NCBI RefSeq assembly: GCF_007993795.1
Contig: NZ_CP042476.1
Coordinates: 1,550,001-1,614,000, forward strand
Length of the DNA stretch: 64,000 nucleotides
DNA from: Antarcticibacterium arcticum
GTDB lineage: Bacteria > Bacteroidota > Bacteroidia > Flavobacteriales > Flavobacteriaceae
Direction: 5' to 3'
How positions within the stretch are numbered: the stretch's first letter is position 1; every line of letters starts with the position of its first letter. The notes beneath the pieces are model-generated. The model was not told the origin of the DNA, searched no databases, and saw only the letters and a list, made by a program, of their open reading frames with translations. Positions 16,765-25,493 of this stretch are shown here, piece after piece. The translations under genes were made by a program, and so were the position numbers.

Positions 16765-18621
16765 ATGGAAGAAAAGAAATTCGATTTACAATCCCTGATT
16801 GGGTTTTTCCTTATTGGAGCAATCTTGATCTGGATGTTGTATAACAACTCCTTTGAAGGAGAAACGGCAACAGAAACCCAAACTACAGAGCAAATCCAGG
16901 AAACCCCGGAAAATGTTCCGCAGCAGCCTCAAAGTGAAAGTGCCCAGACGGCTGACTCTACTGCAATCGCCCGCGCGCAAAGCGAATTGGGAGCTTTTGG
17001 GTATTCGGCAACATTGCCCTCAGCAACCAATACCAACACCACTCTTTCCAACGGATTACTGGAACTGAAGGTTAACAACAAGGGTGGTTATATCTCTGAA
17101 GCCAGAATGGTACAGTATAAAAGATATGATTCGCTTCCCGTTTATCTTATAAAAGATGGCAATGCCTCTTTCAATCTTAACTTCACCACAACAGACGGAA
17201 GAGTACTGGATACAGAAAACTTGTATTTTGAACCTTCGCTATCAAAAAGCGGGGAAAACCAGGTTCTTTCTATGACGCTAAAGGTATCAGAAAGTGAATT
17301 TCTGGAGTACAGGTACGTTTTAAAACCGGGAGAATATATGCTGGACTTCAGTATCAGGTCTCAGGGTCTAAGCCGTGTATTCAATAGTTCAAGAGATATT
17401 ACTTTAGACTGGAGACTTAAAACCCTGCGGGAAGCTAAGAGTATTTCATATGAAAACCGTTATACAGAACTAATTTATGAATATGATGGCGGCAAAGATG
17501 ATTACCTGGGACAGAGTGACTTTACAGATGATGAAGAAGAGGATGTTACCTATATAGCTTTTAAACAGCATTTCTTTACTTCGATCCTTTTAACTGATAC
17601 CCCTTTTGCTCGCGGAAAATTTACTTCCAGAAATCTGGTGCAGGATGAGGAAGTGGATACTGTTTTTACCAAAGAATTTACCTCAACCCTGCCTCTTGCA
17701 CTTAAAGGCGGGGAACTCAATTATAATATGAATTGGTACTATGGACCATCAGATTATAAGACGCTAAACGATTATGACAGAAACCTAGATGAGGTGCTTC
17801 CATTAGGTTGGGGAATTTTTGGATGGATCAATAAATACCTTTTCATTCCGTTCTTTAGCTTTTTGAGCAGTTTCTTACCAAGTTATGGTATTGCTATTAT
17901 TGTGATGACTATTGTTGTACGTATAGTTCTTTCACCGGTTACCTATAAATCATACCTCTCTCAAGCCAAGATGAAAGTTTTAAGGCCAGAGATAACAGAG
18001 CTTAATGAGAAGTATAAGGACAACCCAATGAAAAAGCAGCAGGAGACAATGAAGCTGTACAGCAAAGCTGGTGCAAGCCCAATGAGCGGCTGTTTACCTG
18101 CCCTGATGCAGATCCCTGTTTTCTATGCTTTGTTCCAGTTCTTCCCCAGTGCTTTTGAATTAAGACACAAAGGATTCTTATGGGCAGATGACCTTTCAAG
18201 TTATGACACTATTGCCGAATTGCCATTCACCATCCCATTTTATGGTGACCATGTGAGTTTGTTCCCTATTCTGGCCTCTATAGCCATCTTTATCTATATG
18301 ATGATGACCACGGGACAAACTATGCAACAAAACCAACAGCCGGGAATGCCCAATATGAAATTCATCATGTACCTGTCTCCCCTGCTAATGTTGTTTTTCT
18401 TTAATAACTATGCCAGTGGTTTATCATTGTATTATTTCACTTCCAACTTAATTACCATTGGAATTATGCTTGTGATCAAATATGCAATTATCGATGAAGA
18501 TAAGATCCATGCAAAGATCCAGGAGAACAAAAAGAAGCCAAGAAAACAAGGAAAGTTCGCAAGGAAAATGCAGGAAATGATGGAGCAGGCAGAGCAGCAG
18601 CAAAAGAAAGGAAAGAAATAA
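16765..18621 (+). CDS. yidC: Membrane protein insertase YidC
   Basis: Inner-membrane insertase and folding chaperone working with or without SecYEG, 618 residues. The N-terminal anchor (about 9-26) is followed by a Gln/Thr/Pro-rich linker and a large periplasmic domain (about 85-340). The conserved insertase core starts at about 355, with YKSYLSQAKMKVLRPEI, the cytoplasmic hairpin, MSGCLPALMQIPVFYALF and later helices ending SNLITIGIMLVIKYAI. The C-terminus is a lysine-rich tail (KKKPRKQGKFARKMQ), as in ribosome-contacting YidC proteins. It is followed by a strong terminator and so ends the pyrG-yidC unit. Confidence 0.96.
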   Translation: MEEKKFDLQSLIGFFLIGAILIWMLYNNSFEGETATETQTTEQIQETPENVPQQPQSESAQTADSTAIARAQSELGAFGYSATLPSATNTNTTLSNGLLELKVNNKGGYISEARMVQYKRYDSLPVYLIKDGNASFNLNFTTTDGRVLDTENLYFEPSLSKSGENQVLSMTLKVSESEFLEYRYVLKPGEYMLDFSIRSQGLSRVFNSSRDITLDWRLKTLREAKSISYENRYTELIYEYDGGKDDYLGQSDFTDDEEEDVTYIAFKQHFFTSILLTDTPFARGKFTSRNLVQDEEVDTVFTKEFTSTLPLALKGGELNYNMNWYYGPSDYKTLNDYDRNLDEVLPLGWGIFGWINKYLFIPFFSFLSSFLPSYGIAIIVMTIVVRIVLSPVTYKSYLSQAKMKVLRPEITELNEKYKDNPMKKQQETMKLYSKAGASPMSGCLPALMQIPVFYALFQFFPSAFELRHKGFLWADDLSSYDTIAELPFTIPFYGDHVSLFPILASIAIFIYMMMTTGQTMQQNQQPGMPNMKFIMYLSPLLMLFFFNNYASGLSLYYFTSNLITIGIMLVIKYAIIDEDKIHAKIQENKKKPRKQGKFARKMQEMMEQAEQQQKKGKK

Positions 18622-18647
18622 TTCCTTTCATATATCTATTTAATAGT

Positions 18648-18678
18648 GAAGCCCGGGTATTATTTCCCGGGCTTCTTT
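18648..18678 (+). terminator. Terminator after yidC
   Basis: Perfect 10-bp stem GAAGCCCGGG (18648-18657) / CCCGGGCTTC (18666-18675), 8-nt loop, then TTT and an AT-rich tail. It lies between the convergent yidC and fasciclin genes and may act on both strands. Confidence 0.75.
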
Positions 18679-18704
18679 ATTATTAAACAATAAGAACGTT
18701 TCTT

Positions 18705-19676
18705 CTACATCTCCGGAAGTAAAACCTGGTCTACAACGTGAATAACCCCGTTGGTGGCCTGCACATCTGTAGCAATTACATTGGTCACACGTTCATTCTC
18801 ATCGGTAATTGTAACTCCGCCGGTGGTGTTTATAGTAAACATTCCGGTTTCAAAAGTGGTAACCTCCATTCCATCTGTAATATCCCCGCTTCTAACATTC
18901 GCGTTGGCTATTACGTGGTAACTTAGAACTGAGGAAAGAACATCGGCAGGAAGATCATCCAGACTATCTAAATTCAGTTCATCCAACAAATCTACAAAGG
19001 CATTATTGGTTGGCGCAAACACTGTAAAAGGTGCAGGTGCTTCCTGAGTTTGTAAAATTTCTACAAATGGAAAATCATCTTCCCTTGTTAAAGCGGCAAC
19101 CAGGATATCAAAATTAGGATCGGCAAGAGCGAATGTTGTAATATCCGGTAATCCAATTACACTGTTTACTGCGTGAATCACCCCATTATCTACAGCAACA
19201 TCTGCAGTGGTAACCTCAGCAACACCATTGATCATAACCCCGTCCTCCAGGTTGATATACATACTAAGATTGTTTTCACCCGGTGACATTGTGGAAGCGG
19301 TTTCAACATAACCCGTGGAAAGATCTGCTGCCATAACTTTTCCGGGTATAACGTGATTTAATAAGACCTGGGTTAAAACATCAACAGGAACAGCATTAAG
19401 GTTTGCAAAACCATTGGCAGATAAGAAAGCATTAAAAGCAGCATTATTAGGCGCAAATACAGTATAATCTGTATCCCCGTCTAATGTAGTCTTTAAATTT
19501 GCAGCGATAAGGGCTGCATTTAAACTGGAATAATCCGGATTGGATTCTACAAAATCTGCAATAGAGTTAGTGGGCGGAATAACGTCCCCTCCCTCATCGT
19601 CACTACTGCAGGCAATTACGCCAAGAGACAAGATCCCTGCAAGTGCAATTTTTTTAAAATTTGATAATAATAGCAT
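18705..19676 (-). CDS. Lipoprotein with two fasciclin (FAS1) domains
   Basis: 323 residues. The lipobox LGVIAC puts the lipid-bearing Cys at about position 23, followed immediately by SSDDEGGD. Two FAS1 domains follow, about residues 40-175 and 180-321. Each has the family marks: YTVFAPNNAAFNAFL / FTVFAPTNNAFVDLL near the front, VLLNHVIPG / VLSYHVIAN in the middle, and NGVIHAVNSVIGLP / NGVIHVVDQVLLP at the end. FAS1 modules mediate cell-surface or matrix adhesion. The acidic stretch directly after the Cys is the kind of signal that directs Bacteroidota lipoproteins to the cell surface. The gene is divergent from another lipoprotein with the same motif. Confidence 0.92.
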   Translation of the reverse strand: MLLLSNFKKIALAGILSLGVIACSSDDEGGDVIPPTNSIADFVESNPDYSSLNAALIAANLKTTLDGDTDYTVFAPNNAAFNAFLSANGFANLNAVPVDVLTQVLLNHVIPGKVMAADLSTGYVETASTMSPGENNLSMYINLEDGVMINGVAEVTTADVAVDNGVIHAVNSVIGLPDITTFALADPNFDILVAALTREDDFPFVEILQTQEAPAPFTVFAPTNNAFVDLLDELNLDSLDDLPADVLSSVLSYHVIANANVRSGDITDGMEVTTFETGMFTINTTGGVTITDENERVTNVIATDVQATNGVIHVVDQVLLPEM

Positions 19677-19731
19677 TTTTTTATGTTTTGGTTTATGATA
19701 TAAAAATAATACAGTTGGTATTTTTCTTTGT

Positions 19732-19766
19732 TTAACTTTTGTTAATTAATAATAGACAAAAGTTAA
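19732..19766. promoter_or_regulatory. Inverted repeat in the intergenic region between two lipoprotein genes
   Basis: Arms TTAACTTTTGT (19732-19742) and ACAAAAGTTAA (19756-19766) are perfect 11-bp inverted copies with a 13-bp spacer. It sits in the middle of the 181-bp region between the divergent fasciclin and lipocalin-like genes, where an operator for both would be expected. Its function is not known. Confidence 0.45.
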
Positions 19767-19857
19767 TTCTTTATTATACCGCTCTATACGAAATTTAAAA
19801 AACATAACGTTATATATTGCAATAGCTATATTTACAATCCAATCAAATCTATTAACT

Positions 19858-20241
19858 ATGAAAAAATTCTTTGTATTATTTTTAAGTATCGCCCTGTTTG
19901 CTGCTTGTAGCAGTGATGATGATGAGAATCCCGATGCAGCAGATCCAATTTTGGGAACCTGGGTACTTGTTGATGCATCCTCTCCACTAGATGATGAATT
20001 CTGTCTTGAGAAGGAATCAACACTTACTTTTAACGCAGATAATACCGGATCTTCCACTTTTTATTTGACTCAGGCAAATTGTACGGCTACTTCTTCTACC
20101 GGTAACTGGACTAACCGGGGTAACTCTTTATATACTATTTCTGTTCCGGTGTATGGAGATTTACAGGGTTCAGTTAATTTCAGTGGTTCAAATAAATTCA
20201 CTTTCACCTTTATTGGCGGGGTGTTAACCTTTGAAAAATAA
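19858..20241 (+). CDS. Small lipocalin-like lipoprotein
   Basis: 127 residues with lipobox LFAAC (lipid Cys at about residue 17) followed by SSDDDENPD. The mature part begins DPILGTWVLV, the typical opening of the lipocalin-like domains found in many Bacteroidota surface proteins. It continues as beta strands (LTFNADNTGSSTFYL, NRGNSLYTIS, KFTFTFIGGVLTFEK). Two cysteines (in EFCLEK and QANCTA) could pair. No ligand or partner can be assigned. It has its own terminator, and it is divergent from the fasciclin lipoprotein that carries the same post-Cys acidic motif. Confidence 0.75.
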   Translation: MKKFFVLFLSIALFAACSSDDDENPDAADPILGTWVLVDASSPLDDEFCLEKESTLTFNADNTGSSTFYLTQANCTATSSTGNWTNRGNSLYTISVPVYGDLQGSVNFSGSNKFTFTFIGGVLTFEK

Positions 20242-20268
20242 TAGTATCCCTATTTGAGACTATAACTT

Positions 20269-20294
20269 AAAGGTGGCCTTTGCCACCTTTTTTT
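20269..20294 (+). terminator. Terminator after the lipocalin-like lipoprotein
   Basis: Stem AAAGGTGGC (20269-20277) / GCCACCTTT (20282-20290) with a 4-nt loop, running into a tract of seven T. Confidence 0.85.
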
Positions 20295-20374
20295 ATTTCG
20301 TAATTTTGCCGGCAGGTACCCGACTGTTTTAGTTCAGTTTAATTAGATAGTCTGGCCGGAAGGCAGAAATTAAT

Positions 20375-21562
20375 ATGAAAAAAGTAGTAGTAGGTTTATC
20401 GGGAGGAGTGGATTCAAGTGTAGCTGCATATTTATTGCAGCAGCAGGGGTATGAGGTAATTGGTCTCTTCATGAAGAACTGGCATGATGACAGTGTTACA
20501 ATTTCCCAGGAATGCCCCTGGCTGGAAGACAGTAATGACGCGATAATGGTTGCAGATAAACTGGGTATTCCTTTTCAAACGGTAGATCTTAGTAAAGAAT
20601 ATAAAGAGCGTATTGTAGATTATATGTTCCGGGAATATGAGATGGGCCGCACTCCAAATCCCGATGTCCTATGCAACAGGGAGATAAAGTTTGATGTTTT
20701 TATGAAAATTGCCCTTTCCCTGGGAGCAGATTATGTAGCTACGGGACACTATTGCCGTAAGGGAGAGATTGAGATTGAAGGAAAACCTGTGTTCCAGCTA
20801 TTGGCGGGAAAAGATGCAAACAAGGATCAATCCTACTTCCTGTGCCAGTTAACCCAGGAACAATTATCCAAAACACTTTTCCCTATAGGAGAATTGCAAA
20901 AACATGAGGTAAGAGCCATTGCTGGAGAACAGGGTCTTATTACCGCAAATAAAAAGGATTCCCAGGGACTCTGTTTTATTGGAAAAGTAAGATTACCGGA
21001 ATTTCTTCAGCAACAACTGCAGCCTAAAGAAGGGGTAATTGTTGAAATCGATTCCGAAAAGGAATTGTTTGCAGTTTCTACACCTCAATTCAGTTCTAAA
21101 CATGAAGAACTGGAGTATCTTTCAAAAAAATATAGTTATACACCAGAGGATGGTAAAATTGTAGGAAGGCATCCGGGAGCCCATTATTTCACCAAAGGGC
21201 AGCGAAAAGGCCTTGCTGTAGGAGGAACCCCGGAACCTTTGTTTGTAATTGAGACCGATGTGAATTCCAATATTATCTATACCGGCCAGGGAAAAGATCA
21301 TCCCGGACTTTACAGGAAAGCCCTGTTCATTTTACCCGAAGAAATTCACTGGGTAAGGCCGGACCTAGAAGTGATGCCCTACGCTGAATTAAAAGTCATG
21401 GCTCGTATAAGATACCGCCAGCCCCTGCAGGAAGCAACTCTTAATCCCACTGAAAACGGAATGTATATAGTTTTTGAAGAACCACAGGCTTCTATTACCG
21501 AAGGGCAGTTTGTTGCCTGGTATAGGGATGAGGAATTAATAGGATCAGGAGTAATATCATAA
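20375..21562 (+). CDS. mnmA: tRNA-specific 2-thiouridylase MnmA
   Basis: Adds sulfur to U34 of tRNA-Lys, -Glu and -Gln. The 395-residue protein starts with the PP-loop VVVGLSGGVDSSVAAYLL. The two catalytic cysteines are visible in NPDVLCNREIKF and DSQGLCFIGKV, with the tRNA-contact motif GKDANKDQSYFLC between them. The central domain has PGAHYFTKGQRKGL. The C-terminal beta-barrel ends AVWYRDEELIGSG-like (here FVAWYRDEELIGSG). The length exceeds typical bacterial MnmA by about 25 residues, through an insert around residues 220-255 (EIDSEKELFAVSTPQFSSK). The next gene starts 18 bp downstream on the same strand. Confidence 0.95.
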   Translation: MKKVVVGLSGGVDSSVAAYLLQQQGYEVIGLFMKNWHDDSVTISQECPWLEDSNDAIMVADKLGIPFQTVDLSKEYKERIVDYMFREYEMGRTPNPDVLCNREIKFDVFMKIALSLGADYVATGHYCRKGEIEIEGKPVFQLLAGKDANKDQSYFLCQLTQEQLSKTLFPIGELQKHEVRAIAGEQGLITANKKDSQGLCFIGKVRLPEFLQQQLQPKEGVIVEIDSEKELFAVSTPQFSSKHEELEYLSKKYSYTPEDGKIVGRHPGAHYFTKGQRKGLAVGGTPEPLFVIETDVNSNIIYTGQGKDHPGLYRKALFILPEEIHWVRPDLEVMPYAELKVMARIRYRQPLQEATLNPTENGMYIVFEEPQASITEGQFVAWYRDEELIGSGVIS

Positions 21563-21580
21563 AAAAAGATCAAAACTTAT

Positions 21581-22522
21581 ATGCCAAACAGAATTACCGG
21601 GTTATTCAATATTAAATACCCATTGATCCAGGCTGGAATGATCTGGGCCAGTGGATGGAGATTAGCGAGTGCGGTGAGCAATGCCGGAGGCCTGGGAATT
21701 ATAGGGGCAGGATCAATGTACCCTGATGTTTTAAGGGAGCATATACAAAAGTGTAAGCTGGCCACAGATAAACCATTTGCGGTAAACCTGCCAATGTTAT
21801 ATCCTCAAATTGATAAGCTCGTAGAGATCATTATTGAAGAAGGGGTGAAAATTGTATTCACATCGGCCGGGAATCCAAAAACCTGGACCTCACATTTACA
21901 GGCTCATGGGATTACGGTGGTTCATGTGGTGAGCAGCGTGAAATTTGCTCTAAAATCCCAGGAAGCAGGTGTGGATGCGGTGGTTGCTGAAGGTTTTGAA
22001 GCCGGTGGCCACAATGGAAGGGATGAAACTACCACCTTTACACTTATCCCTATGGTTAAGGAGCAACTCGAGATACCGTTGATCGCAGCAGGGGGAATTG
22101 CCACGGGAAGAGGAATGCTTGCGGCAATGATCCTTGGAGCAGATGCAGTGCAAGTTGGTTCTCGCTTTGTAGCCAGCGAGGAAGCTTCTTCACATCCCAA
22201 TTTTAAACAAAGGGTGGTTGAGGCCAAAGAAGGAGATACCATTCTTACCCTTAAGGAACTAGCCCCGGTGCGCCTGCTTAAAAATAAATTTTATACAGAT
22301 GTTGAGCAACTGTACCTTCAAAATCCCTCAAAGGAAGATCTTATAAAATTACTGGGAAGAGCCCGTGCAAAAAAAGGAATGTTTGAAGGGGACCTGGAGG
22401 AAGGGGAACTTGAAATAGGACAAATTGCAGGCCTTATTCATGATATTAAACCAGCTGCAGAAATAGTGAAGGAGATGATGGCCGAATTTGAAGCTGCAAA
22501 AACTGCGGTAGCCACTCTTTAG
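21581..22522 (+). CDS. Nitronate monooxygenase-like flavoprotein (NPD family)
   Basis: FMN-dependent TIM-barrel enzyme of the 2-nitropropane dioxygenase/FabK group, 313 residues. The N-terminus has YPLIQAGMIWASGWRLASAV and GGLGIIGAGSMYPD. Phosphate-binding motifs are IAAGGIATGRGMLAAMILGADAVQVGSRF. The His in EGFEAGGHNGRDETTTF corresponds to the catalytic base position in the family. The natural substrate may be propionate 3-nitronate, or it may be a FabK-like enoyl reductase; I cannot separate these without an alignment. It probably shares a message with mnmA (18 bp gap). Its last 4 bp overlap the convergent DUF922 gene. Confidence 0.85.
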   Translation: MPNRITGLFNIKYPLIQAGMIWASGWRLASAVSNAGGLGIIGAGSMYPDVLREHIQKCKLATDKPFAVNLPMLYPQIDKLVEIIIEEGVKIVFTSAGNPKTWTSHLQAHGITVVHVVSSVKFALKSQEAGVDAVVAEGFEAGGHNGRDETTTFTLIPMVKEQLEIPLIAAGGIATGRGMLAAMILGADAVQVGSRFVASEEASSHPNFKQRVVEAKEGDTILTLKELAPVRLLKNKFYTDVEQLYLQNPSKEDLIKLLGRARAKKGMFEGDLEEGELEIGQIAGLIHDIKPAAEIVKEMMAEFEAAKTAVATL

Positions 22523-23064
22523 GTAAGCTCGTTATATTTATTCAATTCGTTGGCTATATACTTATGCCATCTCGCCTGCGCATCTTTATCAATACTGTGC
22601 CTGGTTTCCCTGTCGTATTTTTGTTGCATTAATGTACGCTCCTTGTCTATTATTTTATAGTAGCGGTTAAGTACTTCCCGGGGTTGTTGTCCCAGTGAAT
22701 TCACCTTAACTTCAGCAAGCTGTTTTTTCAATTTCCGTGCATGTAATTCGGTGATATCAAAATGTAGTTGCTCATGTTGCAGAAGGTGGTCATTTTGTGA
22801 GCCTTTCCTCACCCATGACCCTTTAGGATTGAAATAACTCTTTACTTCATACTCCAATTCTATTACCCCATTTATATTTTTTAATCCCCAGGAATAAGAT
22901 AATCCTGCATTTGTATTGGCGTGGAATGAGGAAGTTTCATCGGGTGATGCCTCAAAATGACCCCACGTAAGCCCGTCTTTTTTCCAAAAAATCTTATCTG
23001 CTTCTTCCTGCGCCTTTACGAAAAAGACGGAAACAAGAAACAAAAGAGACATCGAATATTTCAT
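22519..23064 (-). CDS. DUF922 family secreted protein (putative Zn peptidase)
   Basis: 181 residues with a signal peptide ending VFFVKA. The body matches DUF922: LTWGHFEASPDE, a beta region, and LLQHEQLHFDITELHARKL, whose HEQLH resembles an HExxH zinc site. RWHKYIANELNKY lies near the C-terminus. The family is annotated as a predicted secreted zinc protease, but activity is not demonstrated. I start at the ATG at 23064 because the codon at 23067 is TTG. It is the last gene of a leftward run (LysM protein, OsmC, DUF922) with gaps of 5 and 9 bp, so it is very likely co-transcribed. Confidence 0.82.
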   Translation of the reverse strand: MKYSMSLLFLVSVFFVKAQEEADKIFWKKDGLTWGHFEASPDETSSFHANTNAGLSYSWGLKNINGVIELEYEVKSYFNPKGSWVRKGSQNDHLLQHEQLHFDITELHARKLKKQLAEVKVNSLGQQPREVLNRYYKIIDKERTLMQQKYDRETRHSIDKDAQARWHKYIANELNKYNELT

Positions 23065-23073
23065 CAAAATTAA

Positions 23074-23472
23074 TTAATAGGAAAATGTGATCACCTTTTC
23101 TATATCGGGATGCAGGCTGTAAATTACAGGACAAGTATTGGCTGCCCTTTCAAGAATTGTTCGTTGTTTCTCGGTATACTCAGCCCGTAGAACAAAATTA
23201 ATTTCAATTCGGGAGATCCTTCGGGGGTCAGATGCCATGGTTTTGGTGACTACAGCATAAGTATCTTTGAGGTCAAACTCATGATCCCTGGCTTTGATTC
23301 CCATTATGGTAAACATACACGAAGCCAGCGCAGTTGCCACCGTATCTGTTGGTGAGAATGCTTCCCCTTTTCCTTCATTATCTACTGGGGCATCAGTAAT
23401 TATCGTGCTGCCACTCTGCAAATGTTCACAGGCTGTCCTAAGTTCTCCAAGATATACTACTTTTGATGTCAT
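23074..23472 (-). CDS. OsmC family peroxiredoxin-like protein
   Basis: 132-residue thiol-dependent peroxidase-like protein. The first conserved cysteine is in ALASCMFTIMGIKAR and the second in ANTCPVIYSLHPDIEK, the OsmC/Ohr pattern. Members reduce organic hydroperoxides; this one resembles the OsmC/YhfA branch more than Ohr, but that is a judgement by eye. It is the middle gene of the leftward LysM-OsmC-DUF922 run (5 bp after the LysM gene). Confidence 0.9.
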   Translation of the reverse strand: MTSKVVYLGELRTACEHLQSGSTIITDAPVDNEGKGEAFSPTDTVATALASCMFTIMGIKARDHEFDLKDTYAVVTKTMASDPRRISRIEINFVLRAEYTEKQRTILERAANTCPVIYSLHPDIEKVITFSY

Positions 23473-23477
23473 TTTTC

Positions 23478-25433
23478 TTAATTAGCTACACTTAGTGTGA
23501 GATCATTATTTAATTTCATGATATAAACAGCATTGTTGGAAAAACCACCATTTTGTTTAGGCCTGTACAGGAACTTATTTTCTACATACTCTGTTTCAAT
23601 ATTTTCCTTAACAGATCTTTCAAGGGTAGACATGGCCCCAAGGCGAAGTAAAACATCCAGGGTAAGGTCATAACCTCTAACGGTATAATTATTTGGCACT
23701 ACTCCGTATTTAGATTTATAGGTGTCAATAAACCTGTCGGTTACTGTCTCATCAAATTCTTTATATTCAGATGGGTAATGGAATTCAAGCCTTCCCAAAT
23801 GTTCATTTACAATAATATCGCTGTCATAAGACGAATTTTTATTGGTAGTAAAAAGCTTGATCCTGTTCCCTCTAGCCAGCCTGTACATCGCTGAAGTCGC
23901 ACTTCCCAGCAAAGCCACGCTTTCAGATTCCAGAATGATCCAATTCTCCCTGTCACTCATTAAAGATGGAGAGATAGCCCCTGAAGAAACATTATTCCCT
24001 GCAGGATTAACCAATCTGGCATTGGGAAGAGCATTCATAAGTTTACTTTTTACTGCGCTGTTTTTGGAATCGGCAATAATTATAATGTTTTTGCCCTGGG
24101 AGTTATCCCTTAAATAATTGATCATAGCATCGGTCAACATTTCATCACTTGGCCTGGCCTGGTATAGATTAGGCATCCCTCTCAATTCCCGGTTACTTAT
24201 TGGGGAGATCACTGGGATGTTTTGATTTAAAAGCCTGGAAGCTGCCTCTTCTGATGTAGCCTGGAACAATGGACCTATAACGGCATGAACATTGTTGAAA
24301 TTATTGTTTTGAATTATGGAGGAAACTGTACCGGGTTGTTGTTGAGTATCGTACACTTTTAAATTAGTAGATATTCCCATTTCCTTGGCGGTTTCTAGCG
24401 CCATAAGAACACCACTGTAGAAATCAAGAGAAATTCTCATCACCCTGTCATTTTGTAAAACCCCACGTGAGTTGGAAATGGTATCCTTATTTACCTTGGA
24501 AGTATTGAAAGGCAACATAAGCACCAGGTTCTTTGTACTGAAATCTTTGAGGGAATTACTAAGGTCTGCACTTCTTTTTTCAAAGCTTTCCGCAACAGGA
24601 ATTTCTATATCTTCCAGCTCTCTTCCTCTGGCGTCTTTGGTAGGAACCTTGAGCACCATTCCAAATTTAAGTCCGTCTTTAAGGGCGGGATTTAAAGCAA
24701 TCAGGGAATCCTGACTTACCTGAAAGCGTTGGGTCAATCCAAATAGGGTTTCCTGGGGTTGTACTTCATAGAACTGAAAATCATCACCCGTAATTATTAC
24801 AGGTTCATCCAGGACATTGGTTCCCACTTTAAGCATAATTCCCGGTTGAAGTACGTCTACAGTAGGATTAAGGCTTTCCAGCTCATTCACGGTCATTCCA
24901 TATTTGCGGGCGATTCCATATTTTGTTTCCTTGGGAAGTATTATATGTTCCCTGGTATTGGTTATCTGGACAGGCCGTGAAGGTTGCGCAGGCGTAGTTC
25001 GTGTTTCCCGAACAGCCGATTTAGAAAATACCGGGATCTTTATTGTTTCTCCTAATTGAAGTTCCTTGGAATATAGCTGTTTATTATATCGCTTTATGTC
25101 TTCTTCACTAACCTCATACTGCTTTGAAAGGCGGTAAATAGTTTCCTGGCGCTGTACCTTATGGTCAATGAAAGTTACTGCCTGGGGAGCAGCGGGTGTT
25201 CCGGGTGCATTGCCTGTTTCATCCTGTATAGGAATTACAAGCTTCGAACCCACGTTTACACCATTGCGGGCATCGGGATTGTATTTATAAATTGCTTCTG
25301 TGCTAATACCATATTTTTGGGCAATCCTGAACACATTTTCTTCCGGGGCAACCGTATGATATTTATAGGCCTGAGCATAGGCAGTTAAAGAAAGGCCCTG
25401 AAAAAATAAGCATAGAACAATAATAAATTTCAT
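23478..25433 (-). CDS. Four-LysM protein fused to a periplasmic-binding-protein-like domain
   Basis: 651-residue envelope protein. A signal peptide (cleavage near LTAYA) is followed by four LysM modules, each beginning with a Tyr/His-x-Val-like strand: about residues 22-70 (YKYHTVAPEENVFRIA), 88-135 (HKVQRQETIYRLSKQY), 158-205 (REHIILPKETKYGIARKY) and 217-264 (FYEVQPQETLFGLTQRF). From about 300 to 645 the fold is that of a type 1 periplasmic binding protein (KNLVLMLPFN, VHAVIGPLFQATSEEAA, NYTVRGYDLTLDVLLRLG), the same fold used by LpoA. I infer a peptidoglycan-bound sensor or synthase regulator. It follows guaA by 60 bp on the same strand. Confidence 0.86.
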   Translation of the reverse strand: MKFIIVLCLFFQGLSLTAYAQAYKYHTVAPEENVFRIAQKYGISTEAIYKYNPDARNGVNVGSKLVIPIQDETGNAPGTPAAPQAVTFIDHKVQRQETIYRLSKQYEVSEEDIKRYNKQLYSKELQLGETIKIPVFSKSAVRETRTTPAQPSRPVQITNTREHIILPKETKYGIARKYGMTVNELESLNPTVDVLQPGIMLKVGTNVLDEPVIITGDDFQFYEVQPQETLFGLTQRFQVSQDSLIALNPALKDGLKFGMVLKVPTKDARGRELEDIEIPVAESFEKRSADLSNSLKDFSTKNLVLMLPFNTSKVNKDTISNSRGVLQNDRVMRISLDFYSGVLMALETAKEMGISTNLKVYDTQQQPGTVSSIIQNNNFNNVHAVIGPLFQATSEEAASRLLNQNIPVISPISNRELRGMPNLYQARPSDEMLTDAMINYLRDNSQGKNIIIIADSKNSAVKSKLMNALPNARLVNPAGNNVSSGAISPSLMSDRENWIILESESVALLGSATSAMYRLARGNRIKLFTTNKNSSYDSDIIVNEHLGRLEFHYPSEYKEFDETVTDRFIDTYKSKYGVVPNNYTVRGYDLTLDVLLRLGAMSTLERSVKENIETEYVENKFLYRPKQNGGFSNNAVYIMKLNNDLTLSVAN

Positions 25434-25493
25434 CTGTGAATTTTTAATTATTTAAGCAATACTCAGCCCTGCTCAAAGGTTTATTAATAATAA

